A DNA stretch of 64,000 bases, from NCBI GenBank assembly GCA_014529385.2, contig CM043948.1, positions 76,487,291 to 76,551,290 of the forward strand, read 5' to 3'. How positions within the stretch are numbered: the stretch's first letter is position 1; every line of letters starts with the position of its first letter. The notes beneath the pieces are model-generated. The model was not told the DNA's origin and made no database searches. It saw only the letters and a program-made list of their open reading frames with translations. Positions 44,991 to 56,039 of the stretch are shown piece after piece. The DNA is from Adiantum capillus-veneris. Taxonomy: Eukaryota; Streptophyta; Polypodiopsida; Polypodiales; Pteridaceae. The translations under genes were made by a program, and so were the position numbers.

Positions 44991-47454
44991 TGAGGCGGTC
45001 CGGGGTGGGCAACAAGAGAGGCGACATCTAAACACCCCTCAAGGATCCCATGCTGCTCAATTGAGGCTAGGGGCAACCACAAGCACAACACAACAACCAA
45101 CCCACAGCCAAACCCAAACAAGATAGGGGCACCACCTAGCTAGAGACCGAACTAGGATGCAAAAGAGGAGAATCCCTTAGCAATACAAGCGAGAAGGAAG
45201 GGTACACTATCACTAATTTAAATGCTACAAACACACACACCAAACACACACACATACACACACATACACACAAAAGAAACAGAGAGATCTTTGTGCAAGA
45301 ATTTAGCTTCAATTTTAATGATTGACATGGGTGTATGAACAGCTTGGAGGAGAGTCAATAGACACAATTAAGTTTGATGATATTCCAATCTACATATTAT
45401 CTTAGGGTTATGGGAGACCTCTCACCATACAACCCTCTAATAATGTTTTCCCAATCAACAAAAACAAACACAAGAGCTCTTGAGTCACATACAAACAGAT
45501 ACTACAAAAGAATCTCAAAATGAAAACACGTCACCTTAAACCAACGAGATGAGGTTGCCAAGCGTGAATTGGAGAGACTCAAGAGAGTTTTGACCCGTGA
45601 TTTGCACCCAACTTATTGATTAAATTGATGCGCACGAGTAGGTACAACTTTGATTGGAAGTTATGAATCACTCACTCCCTTGCAATGTTACAACTAGCTC
45701 AAAGAAGCTTTCCTATTCACCACATGTAATGGTGCATAGAGAGCTCACTCTCACTCCCTAAAACTAAGATGGTGAATGGCACGCTCAAAGTAGTGAGCAA
45801 TAGTGTAGGGATCCTGCCATTTACGAAGGGAGAAGGGCTCTATTTATAGGTGAGGAGAGCTCTAATTAGGATTATACCTAATCAACATTTTAATAGAAAA
45901 CTATGTTTATGAAATTGTTTATATGTTCTTATGAGAGTGGGGCTCTCTTGTCTCTTGAGTCACATGGATGTGGGCTCAAGATGAGAGAAATATTGAGGTG
46001 AAATATAGAAGATTCCAGAGAGAATATACATAATTTGGTGGAAACCACAAGATGTAACTGAAATTTTTCACCTTCTCCTCCAGTGAATGAAGCGGTTGTA
46101 GAACTTTGTCGGTGCAGTTCTTGTGACCATGGGGAAGTTGAATTCTCCATAATCAAACTCCTCCTTTTGCAGGGCTTGAGCTTAGTTATTTGCTTATTTT
46201 TTTTCTTTTTATGAAAGGATGAAGCGGTTATGGTAATACGAATTTGATTCTAGAGAGAGAAATTGAGCTATATGTGTGTAGAGATGATAATCTTTTGAGC
46301 TATGGAGTAAGGAGAGATGGAAATGGTGAAGAAGATTAAGCAAGACATGGAAGTTGCATGTTTGAGTGAGGGATGGAGAGGAATGAGTGTATGTGTGTGG
46401 AAGTGGAAAAGGAGGTGAGAGAAGACTATGGGTTACTTTGTGAGAAAAGTGGACAGACTCGGGTCCACTCAAAAAAATCCTATCTGACCGCTGGTAGCTC
46501 CAAAAATCATGAAACAATTTGAGGTGATTATTCAGATTGTGGGATACATTTTCTTTTTTGATTACTTCTTCAAATTCCGAGCGAAAATAGGTGCCAAAAC
46601 TCTCACCAAAAAGCCTGTTTTTTATGCCTCCCAAAGTCTTTTAGTGCCCCCCTCCTTTGTTGAATTTTTACAATGTATCCAAGAGTGAGCCCCTCCTTTG
46701 TCATATCATAATACAAAGCATCCAAGTTGCCCTTTACACATGCATGGAGGAGGATTATTGGTGAATAAAGCAATATATACATGGTGGGACCTATGTATGG
46801 ACTATTCATGGATTTTAGCTCAATGAGCACATGGTGTTAGAATAATGAGTAAAAATAATAATAAATATATGGAGGAATTATGGATATGGAAAGATATTGG
46901 AATCATATGATATGGTCCCTCTTTGTAATATTTTGGATGAAAGAGGAAAAGGTGTGTAAGTAAATGAAAATAATATAATAAACATGACTAAGAAAGTAGA
47001 AATCATTTTTTTTGTTTTCACGAGGGTGAGGGTGAAAATGTGGGGGTGGTTTGTATAAAAGAAAAATATGAGGTTAGAGTATGTACACATTGGCAAAAAA
47101 TACACTTATGGTGCAAGAGGATGAAAGAAGGCATACATAAGTTTAATAAAACACACACCTAGGTATAAATATTTAAATAAAATATCAAAATAATTATAAA
47201 AATCCCTATATTTAGGCCATATATATAATAAAATATTTACACACAAAGGCCATAATATACCTTTTTTTTTTTCTTTGCTCAACTACCTCAGTGACTAGCT
47301 AATTGAGGGTTTTTAAGAAAATATGGAAAAAGTCCCCTAACTCACACACGCCTATGTACAGTGAAATGGTAGGGATAGCCATAGTGTTTGGGTGAATTTG
47401 GTAGGGTGAGGTAGCTCACTATGACAATTTTGAATAGCCAAAAAACGGCTATCA
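44991..47454 (-). repeat. 5' LTR of the gypsy element (LTR C)
   Basis: 2464 bp. It matches LTR A across its length, lacking about 187 bp found there. It contains an AC-rich tract near 45230-45272 and TATA box 45840-45849. Confidence 0.9.
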
Positions 47455-49408
47455 GTAGAAGAAAAGCATAGGTGTGAAAATGGTGATGAAGGGCCTTCAA
47501 AAAGAGCTACAAGAAGTGAAGGGAGGAATGATGCAACACCTTTGCGAGCACCACCAACACAGGAGGCACCTTCACCAAAAGTGACCATGGAGGAATCTAC
47601 AACAGGGAAGAGAAAAGAGCCAACAAAAGGTAATCCAAGAGGACTAGCTTACAAACTACAATCTGACATTGAGCTTGCTACGGACGAAGAAATTTCTAGA
47701 GGAGAGGATTTTGAATAACAAGGTTGAGTTTACTTTGGGGGTTATGCTTGGCATAGCCAAGCATGAATTCCATGAAGAAATTATCAACATCATCAAGAGA
47801 AAGAAGCAAACACTTGGAGAGTCCACAAGCTGAAGGCGATATTGTGAAGATACAAGGAGTACAGGTGCATGCTAAAGAAGGTGATGAAGCTATGGTGGGA
47901 TGCTACCAGTATTCTTGGAATGTAAGGCAAGTGAAATTTGCTGATGATGAAGAAGAATCTCAAAGTATTCCTAAGAGCCACTATTCTAGAAGCATTGGAC
48001 ATGGGCTACTTCAAAAACATTGGTCAAGGTAGATGATCTTGAAGAACCATTTGTTGCCTTAATTGACCATGGTTTTGAAATAAATATATGTCAAAAAGTC
48101 TTTACAACAAATGTAAATGGTTAATGGACACAGAACATGGTTGGATGGTCAAAGTGGCAAACACAATTCATCAAGTGAATTGTATGCAGCATGTCCAAGT
48201 GTAAAGGTGACAGTAGGTGATGTAAAGGTTGATCAAAACTTCTTTATACCGGACACATCTTCATATCACCTTATCCTTGGACAGCCCTACATTTTGGGAG
48301 TTCAAATGGAAACAAAGGTAATGGATGATGGTTCAATTTATGCAAGGATATAAAGCAAAGATGGTAAACGTATGTTCAATTTCTCACAGTTTATGTAAAC
48401 CATGAAATAAATTGTGACAACCTCAAAGATCATCCTTACTAAAGGTGAGAAAAGAGTTTCATCACCATAGGAAAATGATGGGTTTTGGCCAAGTACCATT
48501 GTAAAGCGGGATTTCAGTGGTACAGAAAGAAAAAGGGTCTCGTTTGATCCAAAAATAGGTGAAACTTTATCAACAAGCTCCTTGGTAACAAGGAATGGAT
48601 CAGTATTTTTTACAAAACTTGAAGATTTGAAGAGATGTGAAAGGTAATATGTACATAATGTACAAATAGGCATGAAAGAGAGTGGGTTGCAAGAGCGTAC
48701 TGAAAATGTTTTGGGTTTGTGTGAACAAGTTTCTTTTGTAGATACTATGGGTGAGCTTGATGCTATAATGCTCAATCTTTTCCCTTACAACCCAACAATA
48801 GGGAAAATATTGCGTAGGGTTCTTTGCAACCAATTTTGAAGAATCAAAAAAAGATTGGGTGCACCTTCAAGAAGGAGTATTTTCAAGAGTTGCAGATTAC
48901 GGGAGGAGAAAACGTGCTTTAAAGAAATGCTTTCAAATCATGGTAAGTCTTTTGACTTTGAGTCACATGATATAGGATGTGTTGATCCTTCTATTGTAGC
49001 TCATATGGTAATTTTTACAATACCTCATGTGCTTTGGAATATGTGGCCTATTCCAATTCCAAAGGCTCATTTGACAAAGTTAGTAGAGCTATTTAATTAC
49101 AAGATAAAAATGGGAATTTTGGAACCTTCTTGTGCTCCATACTCAAACAAGTGGTTCACTATTGTAGAGAAGAATGGTACTCTAGGCGCAACTAGTGAAC
49201 AAGGTGACAATTAGAAATGTAGGTACAGGTTTGATTGTGGATTAGTTTACAGAGGGGTTTACAGGGAGGTCAATCTACTCAATGGGGAACCTTTACTCAG
49301 GGTATGATCGATTTTAGCTTGCAATAGAAAGCAAGGACTTGACAACCATGAGGACACCTTTAAGTTTTGTAAGAATGTGTGTCTTGCAACAAGGAGCAAC
49401 CAACTTGG
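47455..49408 (+). pseudogene. Old gypsy-like element: protease and first part of RT
   Basis: Resumes the plus-strand element cut at 33816. KRKEPTKGNPRGLAYKLQSD and FTLGVMLGIAKHEFHEEIIN (near 47720) come first, then the protease FVALIDHGFEINI with D-H-G at 48065-48073. DQNFFIPDTSSYHLILGQPY and VQMETKVMDDGSIYARI follow (to 48353). RT begins near 49000: FTIPHVLWNMWPIPIPKAHL, KIKMGILEPSCAPYSNKWFT and later DLTTMRTPLSFVRMCVLQQG. It is cut in LQQGATN at 49408 by solo LTR D. Many frameshifts and stops. Confidence 0.65.
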
Positions 49409-50988
49409 TGATAGCCACTTTTTGGCTATCCAAAATTGCCATAGTGAGCTACCTAACCCTATCAAAATCACTCAAACATTGTGGTTATCCTCACCCTTTC
49501 ACTGTACATAGGCGTGTGTGAGTTAGGGGGACTTTCCCCATATCTCTTTAAAACCCTCAGCTAGCTAGTAATTGGGCTAGTTGGACCAAAAATAAAATAA
49601 AAATATATTATGGCCCATTTGTGTGTAAGTATTTCATTGTACATAGAGCTTAAATATAAGCATTTTTTTATAATTATTTTAGTATTTATTTAAATATTTA
49701 TGTTTAGGTGTGTGTTATTTACTTAAGTATGCTATGTACATTTACTCAACATTACCATAGTCTTTCTTAACTATGTATTCTATAAAAAATCATTTCATGC
49801 AAGCTTCTTTTTTTTTTTTTGTGAATCCAATCGAGGGAAAAACTTCAAAAATACCTTTCACCATCAGTCATTGCCTTTCAGTAAATTCCTATTTCTTATC
49901 GGTATTCTTTCTTACCTCTTGTAGATAAATATACATCAATAAAAAAGAATGAGGGCCCTTCTCATTTGATTCCCTATATTTTCATATATATATTTAATAT
50001 ATAGCTAATACTATTCTAGATTCCATGAATTTTTTATATATACTAACCTGTTTTTTTCATCATATCCATATATTATATTTATGCATAATCCACAACCATG
50101 CATATTTTCAAACCCCTAAGAATCGATTAGGTCATTCTCTGATGCAATGAGGTACTCACCTTTGGAGTCTTAAATGCAAATTCAACAAAAAGGGGGCCAC
50201 TAAAGACTTTTTTGTGAAGAAAAACAAACATTTTGGTGAGATTTTTAGCGTCCACTTCCACTTTAAATTTGAGAAAATAACCAAAAAGGAAACTTTAGTT
50301 CACAAGCTGAATAACACCTCAAAATTGTTTCATAATTTGTTAAGCTGCCACCGGTGAGATATGATTTTCTTGGTGGACCTCAGTTTGCCCACTTTTTCTC
50401 ACAAGTCACCCTATTCTTCTCTCACCTCCATTTACTTCCACACACACACACACACACACACACACTCATTCCTCTCCATCCTTCACTCAAAACTGCACCT
50501 TCCATGGTTTCTATCACCCTCTTCACCATTAACCTCCCCTCTTACTTCCATAGCTCTCATATGAGCTCTATATGTACTTACACCATCTCTATGCCTCTCT
50601 CTATTACCTCTAATCACAAATCCTTTTACCTCTTCTCTATATACATAAAATTCAGCATGTAAAACCATGCTTGATCTCTGCTAACTAGAAATTATGATCA
50701 AACATTTCATCATGGTGATTCATCAACCTTGGCGACGACAACACAAGAAGAGAATAAGAAGAAGCGGATCAACAGTCATTTTGAGAACCTACACAAGTAA
50801 GTCCAAAACTTCTTCAAGCTTCACCATCACAAGGATTTCCTCACTTCATTCAACCATCCACCTCATTCTATCCATAGTAAATATATCATTAACTTTTTAG
50901 TGATTACTAACACTAACCACTAACATACTAACACAAAATAGCCATTGACCTAACCATAAAAGACACCTCAAGCCTACATGTGCATAGT

Positions 50989-51031
<43 letters not shown>

Positions 51032-52042
51032 TAAAAATTTACTTTCACCTTTTCTACCATCAATAATGCTCTCTTTTGAGCCCACATCCATGACTGAAGC
51101 AGACAAAGAAGGCCCACAATATTTTGATATTAAAAAAAAATCATAATCCTTATTTGTAAATTAGGATTTCCAGTAATCTTAATGAGAGGTCTCCAACCTA
51201 TAAATAGGCCCCTTTCCTTCTTGTAAATAATCCCCAATATCTCACATAGCACCCCAACACTCTATGCATGAGGAGTGGCTTACGCATAGCAACCACTTTG
51301 TGAGCTTCACTTTTGGTGTGAGAATCTTTCAAGCTACACAATGCAAGTGAGAGAGCGTGAGTTCAAAATCTCAAAACCACTATTGTATATGTTCCTCCAT
51401 CATCAATAACTTGAGGTTTGGTGCATCAAAGGCGTGATTCGACGTCCAAGTCTTCGTCCTTTCACTTGTGCAATACGATTTGGTGAATCCAAGGTGACTT
51501 GTGTATTTTAAGTTTCTATCATTTGATCTTGTTTGAGAAAGTGTTTTAGTATGTTTTCATTGCCAAATTTTTGTCCATTGTAAGAAGGTATTGTGGTGAG
51601 AGGTATCCCACACCCTAAGATAGTGTGTGTATTGGCAATGTTTAGCATTCACTAATCATGGGTTAGTTTTGTATAAGCTCTATGATAGCATCATAATGAA
51701 CCATCTCTATTTACAAGTTGTGAATTAGGTATTTGTACAAACTCCACTGCTCTCTCTCTTTCTTCCCTTTTCTTCGACTCTCTCTTGCGCCATTTGGTGT
51801 GTATCTTTGTGTGAGACTGCTTGTGTGCATTTTGTTGCACCTCCTCTTGGTTGTGACAAAATCTCTCTTGCGTCTTAGTTTGCATCCCATAACTAGGTGG
51901 TGCCCCTATCTTGTTTGGGTTTGGCTGTGGGTTTATCATTGTGTTGTGCTTCTGGTTGCCCCAGTCCCAATTGAGTGTAGCATGGGAGCCTTGAGGGGTG
52001 TTTAGAGATTGTCTCTCTTGTTGCCCGCCCCGGACCGCCTCA
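49409..52042 (+). mobile_element. Solo LTR D of the gypsy family, plus strand
   Basis: 2634 bp, the reverse orientation of LTRs A-C: starts TGATAGCCACTTTTTGGC, ends CGGACCGCCTCA. It contains (AC)n near 50442-50465, (CT)n at 50991-51029 and TATA box 51198-51207. Flanks TTGG (49405-49408) and TCGG (52043-52046) fit a 4-bp duplication with one mismatch. It sits inside the RT of the old element, whose frame continues beyond it. ORFs within it are not genes. Confidence 0.85.
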
Positions 52043-52202
52043 TCGGTTACACATATGATGAATGGGATGAATAAGGTCTTATATGACTTTATTCCTCAAA
52101 TCGTAATGCCTTTCATTGATGATTTTCCTATCAAAGGATGTGAAGAAAGTGAGAAATATGAAGCTTTAGATATCAGGGGATTAAAAGAAATTAGATACTA
52201 GC
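52043..52202 (+). pseudogene. Old gypsy-like element: RT catalytic segment after LTR D
   Basis: Reads SVTHMMNGMNKVLYDFIPQI, then VMPFIDDFPIKGCEESEKYE. FIDD (52112-52123) is the RT catalytic motif equivalent to Y-x-D-D. Joined logically to LQQGATN at 49408 it restores the usual RT order. Coding character ends near 52202 and no RNase H follows. Confidence 0.7.
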
Positions 52203-52570
52203 TCAAATGAAAATGTGAAAATTTAGATCAATCTATGAGCTAGAAACAATACAACTTTTAATAAAAGTAAGTGGCTCTTGAAAGCCAATTTTTACAATTT
52301 AAAGCTCTCCAAAAAGTTGGCTAACAACTAGCTCACATAAAATTTTATAATTTTAGAGCAATCTATAAGCTAGAGATGACTGCAACTTGTTGGGATGAAA
52401 GTTAATGGCTCTCGAAAGCCAAGTTTTGTACTTGAAAGCTCTCAAAAAAGTTGTCTACACTAGCTCGAATGAAAACATTTGTATTTAGACAAAACTTAGA
52501 GCTAAAATTTATACAACTTGGTCAAATGAAAGGAAATGGCTCTGAATAGCCACATATTGCAATACATTGC
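52203..52570 (+). repeat. Degenerate ~130-bp tandem repeat, nearly three copies
   Basis: Units start GCTCAAATGAAAATG (52201), GCTCACATAAAATTT (about 52331) and GCTCGAATGAAAACA (about 52461). Each contains 'gagctag', 'acaactt', 'atggctct.gaaagcca' and 'aaagctctc..aaaagttg' in the same order. Non-coding. Confidence 0.75.
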
Positions 52571-53537
52571 AATGCTTACATCCCGTATCTGCAATGAAAT
52601 CCCTCTTTACCTATCACTCTTCAAAAAACAAAGTCAATCATTAGTGCTCTTAAGCATATGGTCATTCATCACAAGCACTAAGAACAAACAAAAAACACTC
52701 ATTCTAAGCACAAGATGTGCCAATCAAGACAACTTCCAAGTGAAGCTCATATCTAAGCCAAAAAGACCTTTCCTTTTAGTGCAAAGAAATTCTTTCAATT
52801 ATGCCATATACTAGGCCTATGCTCAAGACAATACTTTTGCAATTAGCGTTCATTAATGCATAGAAGTGTTCCCACGATCATCACACATAGTTGATGCTTG
52901 TGTGTTTTCTCTCATGTAGCAAGTTTTATATACATTGCAGCAGTGAGATTTCATCATATTGTGATATGCAATGTCTAATTCATGCTCTCAAGATCAAAGG
53001 TCTACATTCTAACTTTATGTAAATAAAACATGGTGTGAGTCAAAAAATAAATGAGTGACACACATGATTCTTTTGAAAGCCAAATTTTCATATATATCAA
53101 TGTTTTGTAATGCTCGATGCTCATGGAAAGCCTACAAAAATCACTTTGATCCGCAGGGTGTTCAATTATATGTGATCCTAGCCATCCTTGCTAGCACAAC
53201 CTTCAAAACAAGAGAAATATTTTACTCCTTTCTAAACCTTTTCTGCCCTAATTATAATCAATCTACCCATTGTATCAAAGGAAAGGGAAAAGATCTCGTG
53301 GGAGCTTCCTCTTATGCCAAAGAGCAAAATTTCTTTTTTTTTTGTTTTTTATTCTCTTTTTGCTTCTGTTCTGCAGTGAACGTGGTGGTAGTGTAAGTTG
53401 TAAGTATGGATGCTCTTGAAGGCCTCAAAAGCAGGCTCGTTTGGGTTTTAGTAAGACTTGGATTTGACTAGACCCTGCAGCGGCAAGTCGGCGGGCATGG
53501 GCATCTTTGGATTTGCATCACAGAAAAAACAATGTCG

Positions 53538-53581
<44 letters not shown>

Positions 53582-54219
53582 TGGTTGAAGGTTGTAAGGC
53601 TGAGAGAGGGAGAGAAGGCAGGTTGACACAATCAAAGACAGAATCTGCACGCGTGTGTGTGTGTGTGTGTGTGTGATCATGGCGCGAATCCCGGTGTGAG
53701 TTGCATCAACTAGATGCATTTGTTAAGAGCCAATAAATGGCAAGAATGGGGCCGAGAGTGGAGCTGCACGGCAGTGTGTGGCTTATTGTGAGCCTGGATG
53801 TGAGCGCCTGGACTCTGGATCCTGGGTCATGCTGGTTCAAAGTGCATGTGTATGTGTGTGTTCAGTAGGAAGCGCAAATCCTGGCAAGAGGAGTGTGTGT
53901 GTGCGTGCGTGCCTATGAAGACGCCAAAAGTGGTGGGCCAGTAGGGAGCCAAAAGACTCACAAAGAAGTGGACATCTTGTGTGTGTGTGTGTGTGTGTGT
54001 GTGTGAGAGTGAGTGCTCGAATTTGTTTTTCCAAAAACTTGTCAAACCTACATTTGTGAAACAACAGAGGTAAATCGACAAAATTTGAAGGTTTTTACAC
54101 CGAATTACACTAATTTTTTCATAATTTTGTAGGTTTTCTCACCTTCAAATATAAAATTTAGAGGTATATTTTAAAATTTGTAGGTGGGATTACACTAAAC
54201 CTGGTTTTTTTTTAGCACT

Positions 54220-54257
<38 letters not shown>

Positions 54258-55419
54258 GGATGGCTCAGTAGATTATGAGGCGCTCGACAAATAGGTGTGT
54301 CATTTTGTAGGTAGCGCCAGTAAGCTGTGATTCTTATTTTCTTTTGTTTAAAATTCTATTAAGGGCTTGTTCCCATCATCAACAAGAGAACATGAAGTAT
54401 GTGTTTATGAGATGTGCCTTCAAAGAGCCGAAAATGGCACAATACCAATGCTTGCTAATATCATGAATGGACATATTTGTTTAGCAATCAATGATGTTCA
54501 TGCAATAAAAATTGAAGCGTCAAACATTACCAACTTTCATTGATTCAAAATTTCTCAGTTGTGTATTTGTAATCATAATTGCATGTTTGATGCTTTTAAT
54601 CATGTACCAAGGCATCCCATAATTTGACTTGAATTCGATTAATTTTAAACTCTAGCCCATCTTGGTTTCGCATGTCATACCATCATGATGATTTTCATAA
54701 GTGCCCATCCATGGTGTAAGATTTTGCAAGAAATTGATCAATATACCATCCATTAATAACCTTCATACATTTGTGTTCACTTAATTAAGGATGTCAATCA
54801 AACCATGCATATTTGAAAATCGGTCAATTATTATGCACATTATCTCTCAAATCTCATTCATATTGCTTCAATTCAATGCATCTTCTTGAACACATGCATT
54901 GGGAATCCAAGTGTGCATTCAAAATTGAATCAATTTACAATCAGATGTTGAAAGATGCACACATGCTTAACGAGTACACAAATCTCCTCATTAAACCAAA
55001 CTTAATTTGTAATCAAATCTTCCATTGATCATTTTTTCAATCTCAAAAGTGGTCTCAACAAATGAGCTTGATAACCCTAATTTCTTTTACACACTGCCTT
55101 GTATACCTAGGGTAAAATATGCAATGTCTGGGCGCCCAAGGCCTTTAGGGCTTTACCACTTACTGAATCTGTAACCTAGGCACACTAATTGACCTGTTCT
55201 TTACAGCTTGGAACTCTCATTGAGCCCGTAACACATTAAAAAAATTACAATGGCTCGAAATAAATAGGGAATTTACAATACATGGCCATTTTGGAAAATG
55301 TAAAATATGTGTAACTCCAACCTTCACTGCTTCTTCATGTTGATCTTTGATGTGAATCTGTAAGGCTCGGGCCTTTAGCATCTTTTGTTAATTGACGTTG
55401 ACTCAGTTAACAACTTCTT
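52571..55419. other. Non-coding stretch with microsatellites
   Basis: No protein domain seen on either strand. Simple repeats: (GA)n 53544-53579, (GT)n 53652-53674, (GT)n about 53978-54004 and (GT)n about 54220-54256. It lies inside the limits of the old gypsy-like element, where its missing 3' half should be, so it may be rearranged or unrelated DNA. Confidence 0.6.
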
Positions 55420-55559
55420 TGATTGGACTCCCTACCAAACTCTACACTTCATGGCATCTATGGCATAACTCCTTGATATAGTTTTTGGAGTTACCTCACA
55501 AATTCTCACAGCAGCAAGAATCTCGGTGCTTTCCTGGCAAGACCGAAAACTTCTTGAAA
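55420..55559 (+). repeat. Right terminal repeat of the old gypsy-like element
   Basis: Starts TGATTGGACTCCCTACC. It matches 32326-32448 with scattered changes and an extra segment near 55472-55490. Confidence 0.6.
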
Positions 55560-55580
55560 ATGTGTGTACGTGCATGTGTG

Positions 55581-55672
<92 letters not shown>

Positions 55673-55788
55673 GACACAAGAGAGACAGAGAGAGAGAGGG
55701 GAGGAGGAAAAGAAGATAATTTTTATGGTCGCAACAACAATCCCAACAAATATAAAAGATATACTCGATGAATCTCAATCTCAAGGTC

Positions 55789-55838
<50 letters not shown>

Positions 55839-56039
55839 TTCATCTTTGTGGAATGATTATAGGGACTATAATCCACCCTCCTCACTTGTCCATTCACGCA
55901 CAAACACAGACATACAAATGATTGCATCTCCCTACGGGCATACGTTTGCCCATAGAAAGATAAAGATTGATGGAGGGAGATAGAACGCGTAATCAAGGGC
56001 TTGAACACAAGAGTGTGTGGGTGTGTGTGTGGGTGTGTG
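55560..56039. repeat. (GT)n, (GA)n cluster
   Basis: (GT)n about 55585-55651 directly followed by (GA)n 55652-55673, then GA-rich text, (GA)n about 55790-55834 and a further GT-rich run near 56013-56042. No gene. Confidence 0.9.

Larger units (their letters stand above)
33817..47454 (-). mobile_element. Ty3/gypsy element with dual RNase H (Tat-like), minus strand
   Basis: A 5' LTR (44991-47454) and a 3' LTR (33817-36218 plus 38785-39071, interrupted by a solo LTR) flank a 5.9-kb internal region coding gag, protease, RT, RNase H, a second RNase H and integrase on the minus strand. Minus-strand LTR ends are TGATAGCCG...CCGCCTCA. Flanks CTAG (33813-33816) and GTAG (47455-47458) look like a 4-bp target duplication with one mismatch. 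A second RNase H between RT-RNase H and integrase is a known mark of the plant Tat lineage. A few stops in pol suggest it is only recently inactive. Confidence 0.88.
32326..55559 (+). mobile_element. Old gypsy-like element, host of the large nest
   Basis: A direct repeat (32326-32448 and 55420-55559, starting TGATTGGACTCCCTACC) brackets plus-strand gag, protease and part of RT. The coding text lies in three pieces: 32500-33816, 47455-49408 and 52043-52202. Inserted elements separate the pieces. No RNase H or integrase was found before the right repeat, so the 3' half is lost. The short repeats are probably LTRs or their remains; a target duplication is not visible. The gag and protease style (E-W-V-x-K-P-K-Q-G-L-S, L-I-D-H-G) is one I associate with a gypsy group known from fungi and some plants; that is memory only. 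Confidence 0.6.

Noticed and set aside
50354-50662. Plus-strand ORFs rich in Ser, Thr and His
   Set aside because: They lie wholly inside solo LTR D, in the AC/CT-rich part, and have no counterpart kept open in LTRs A-C.
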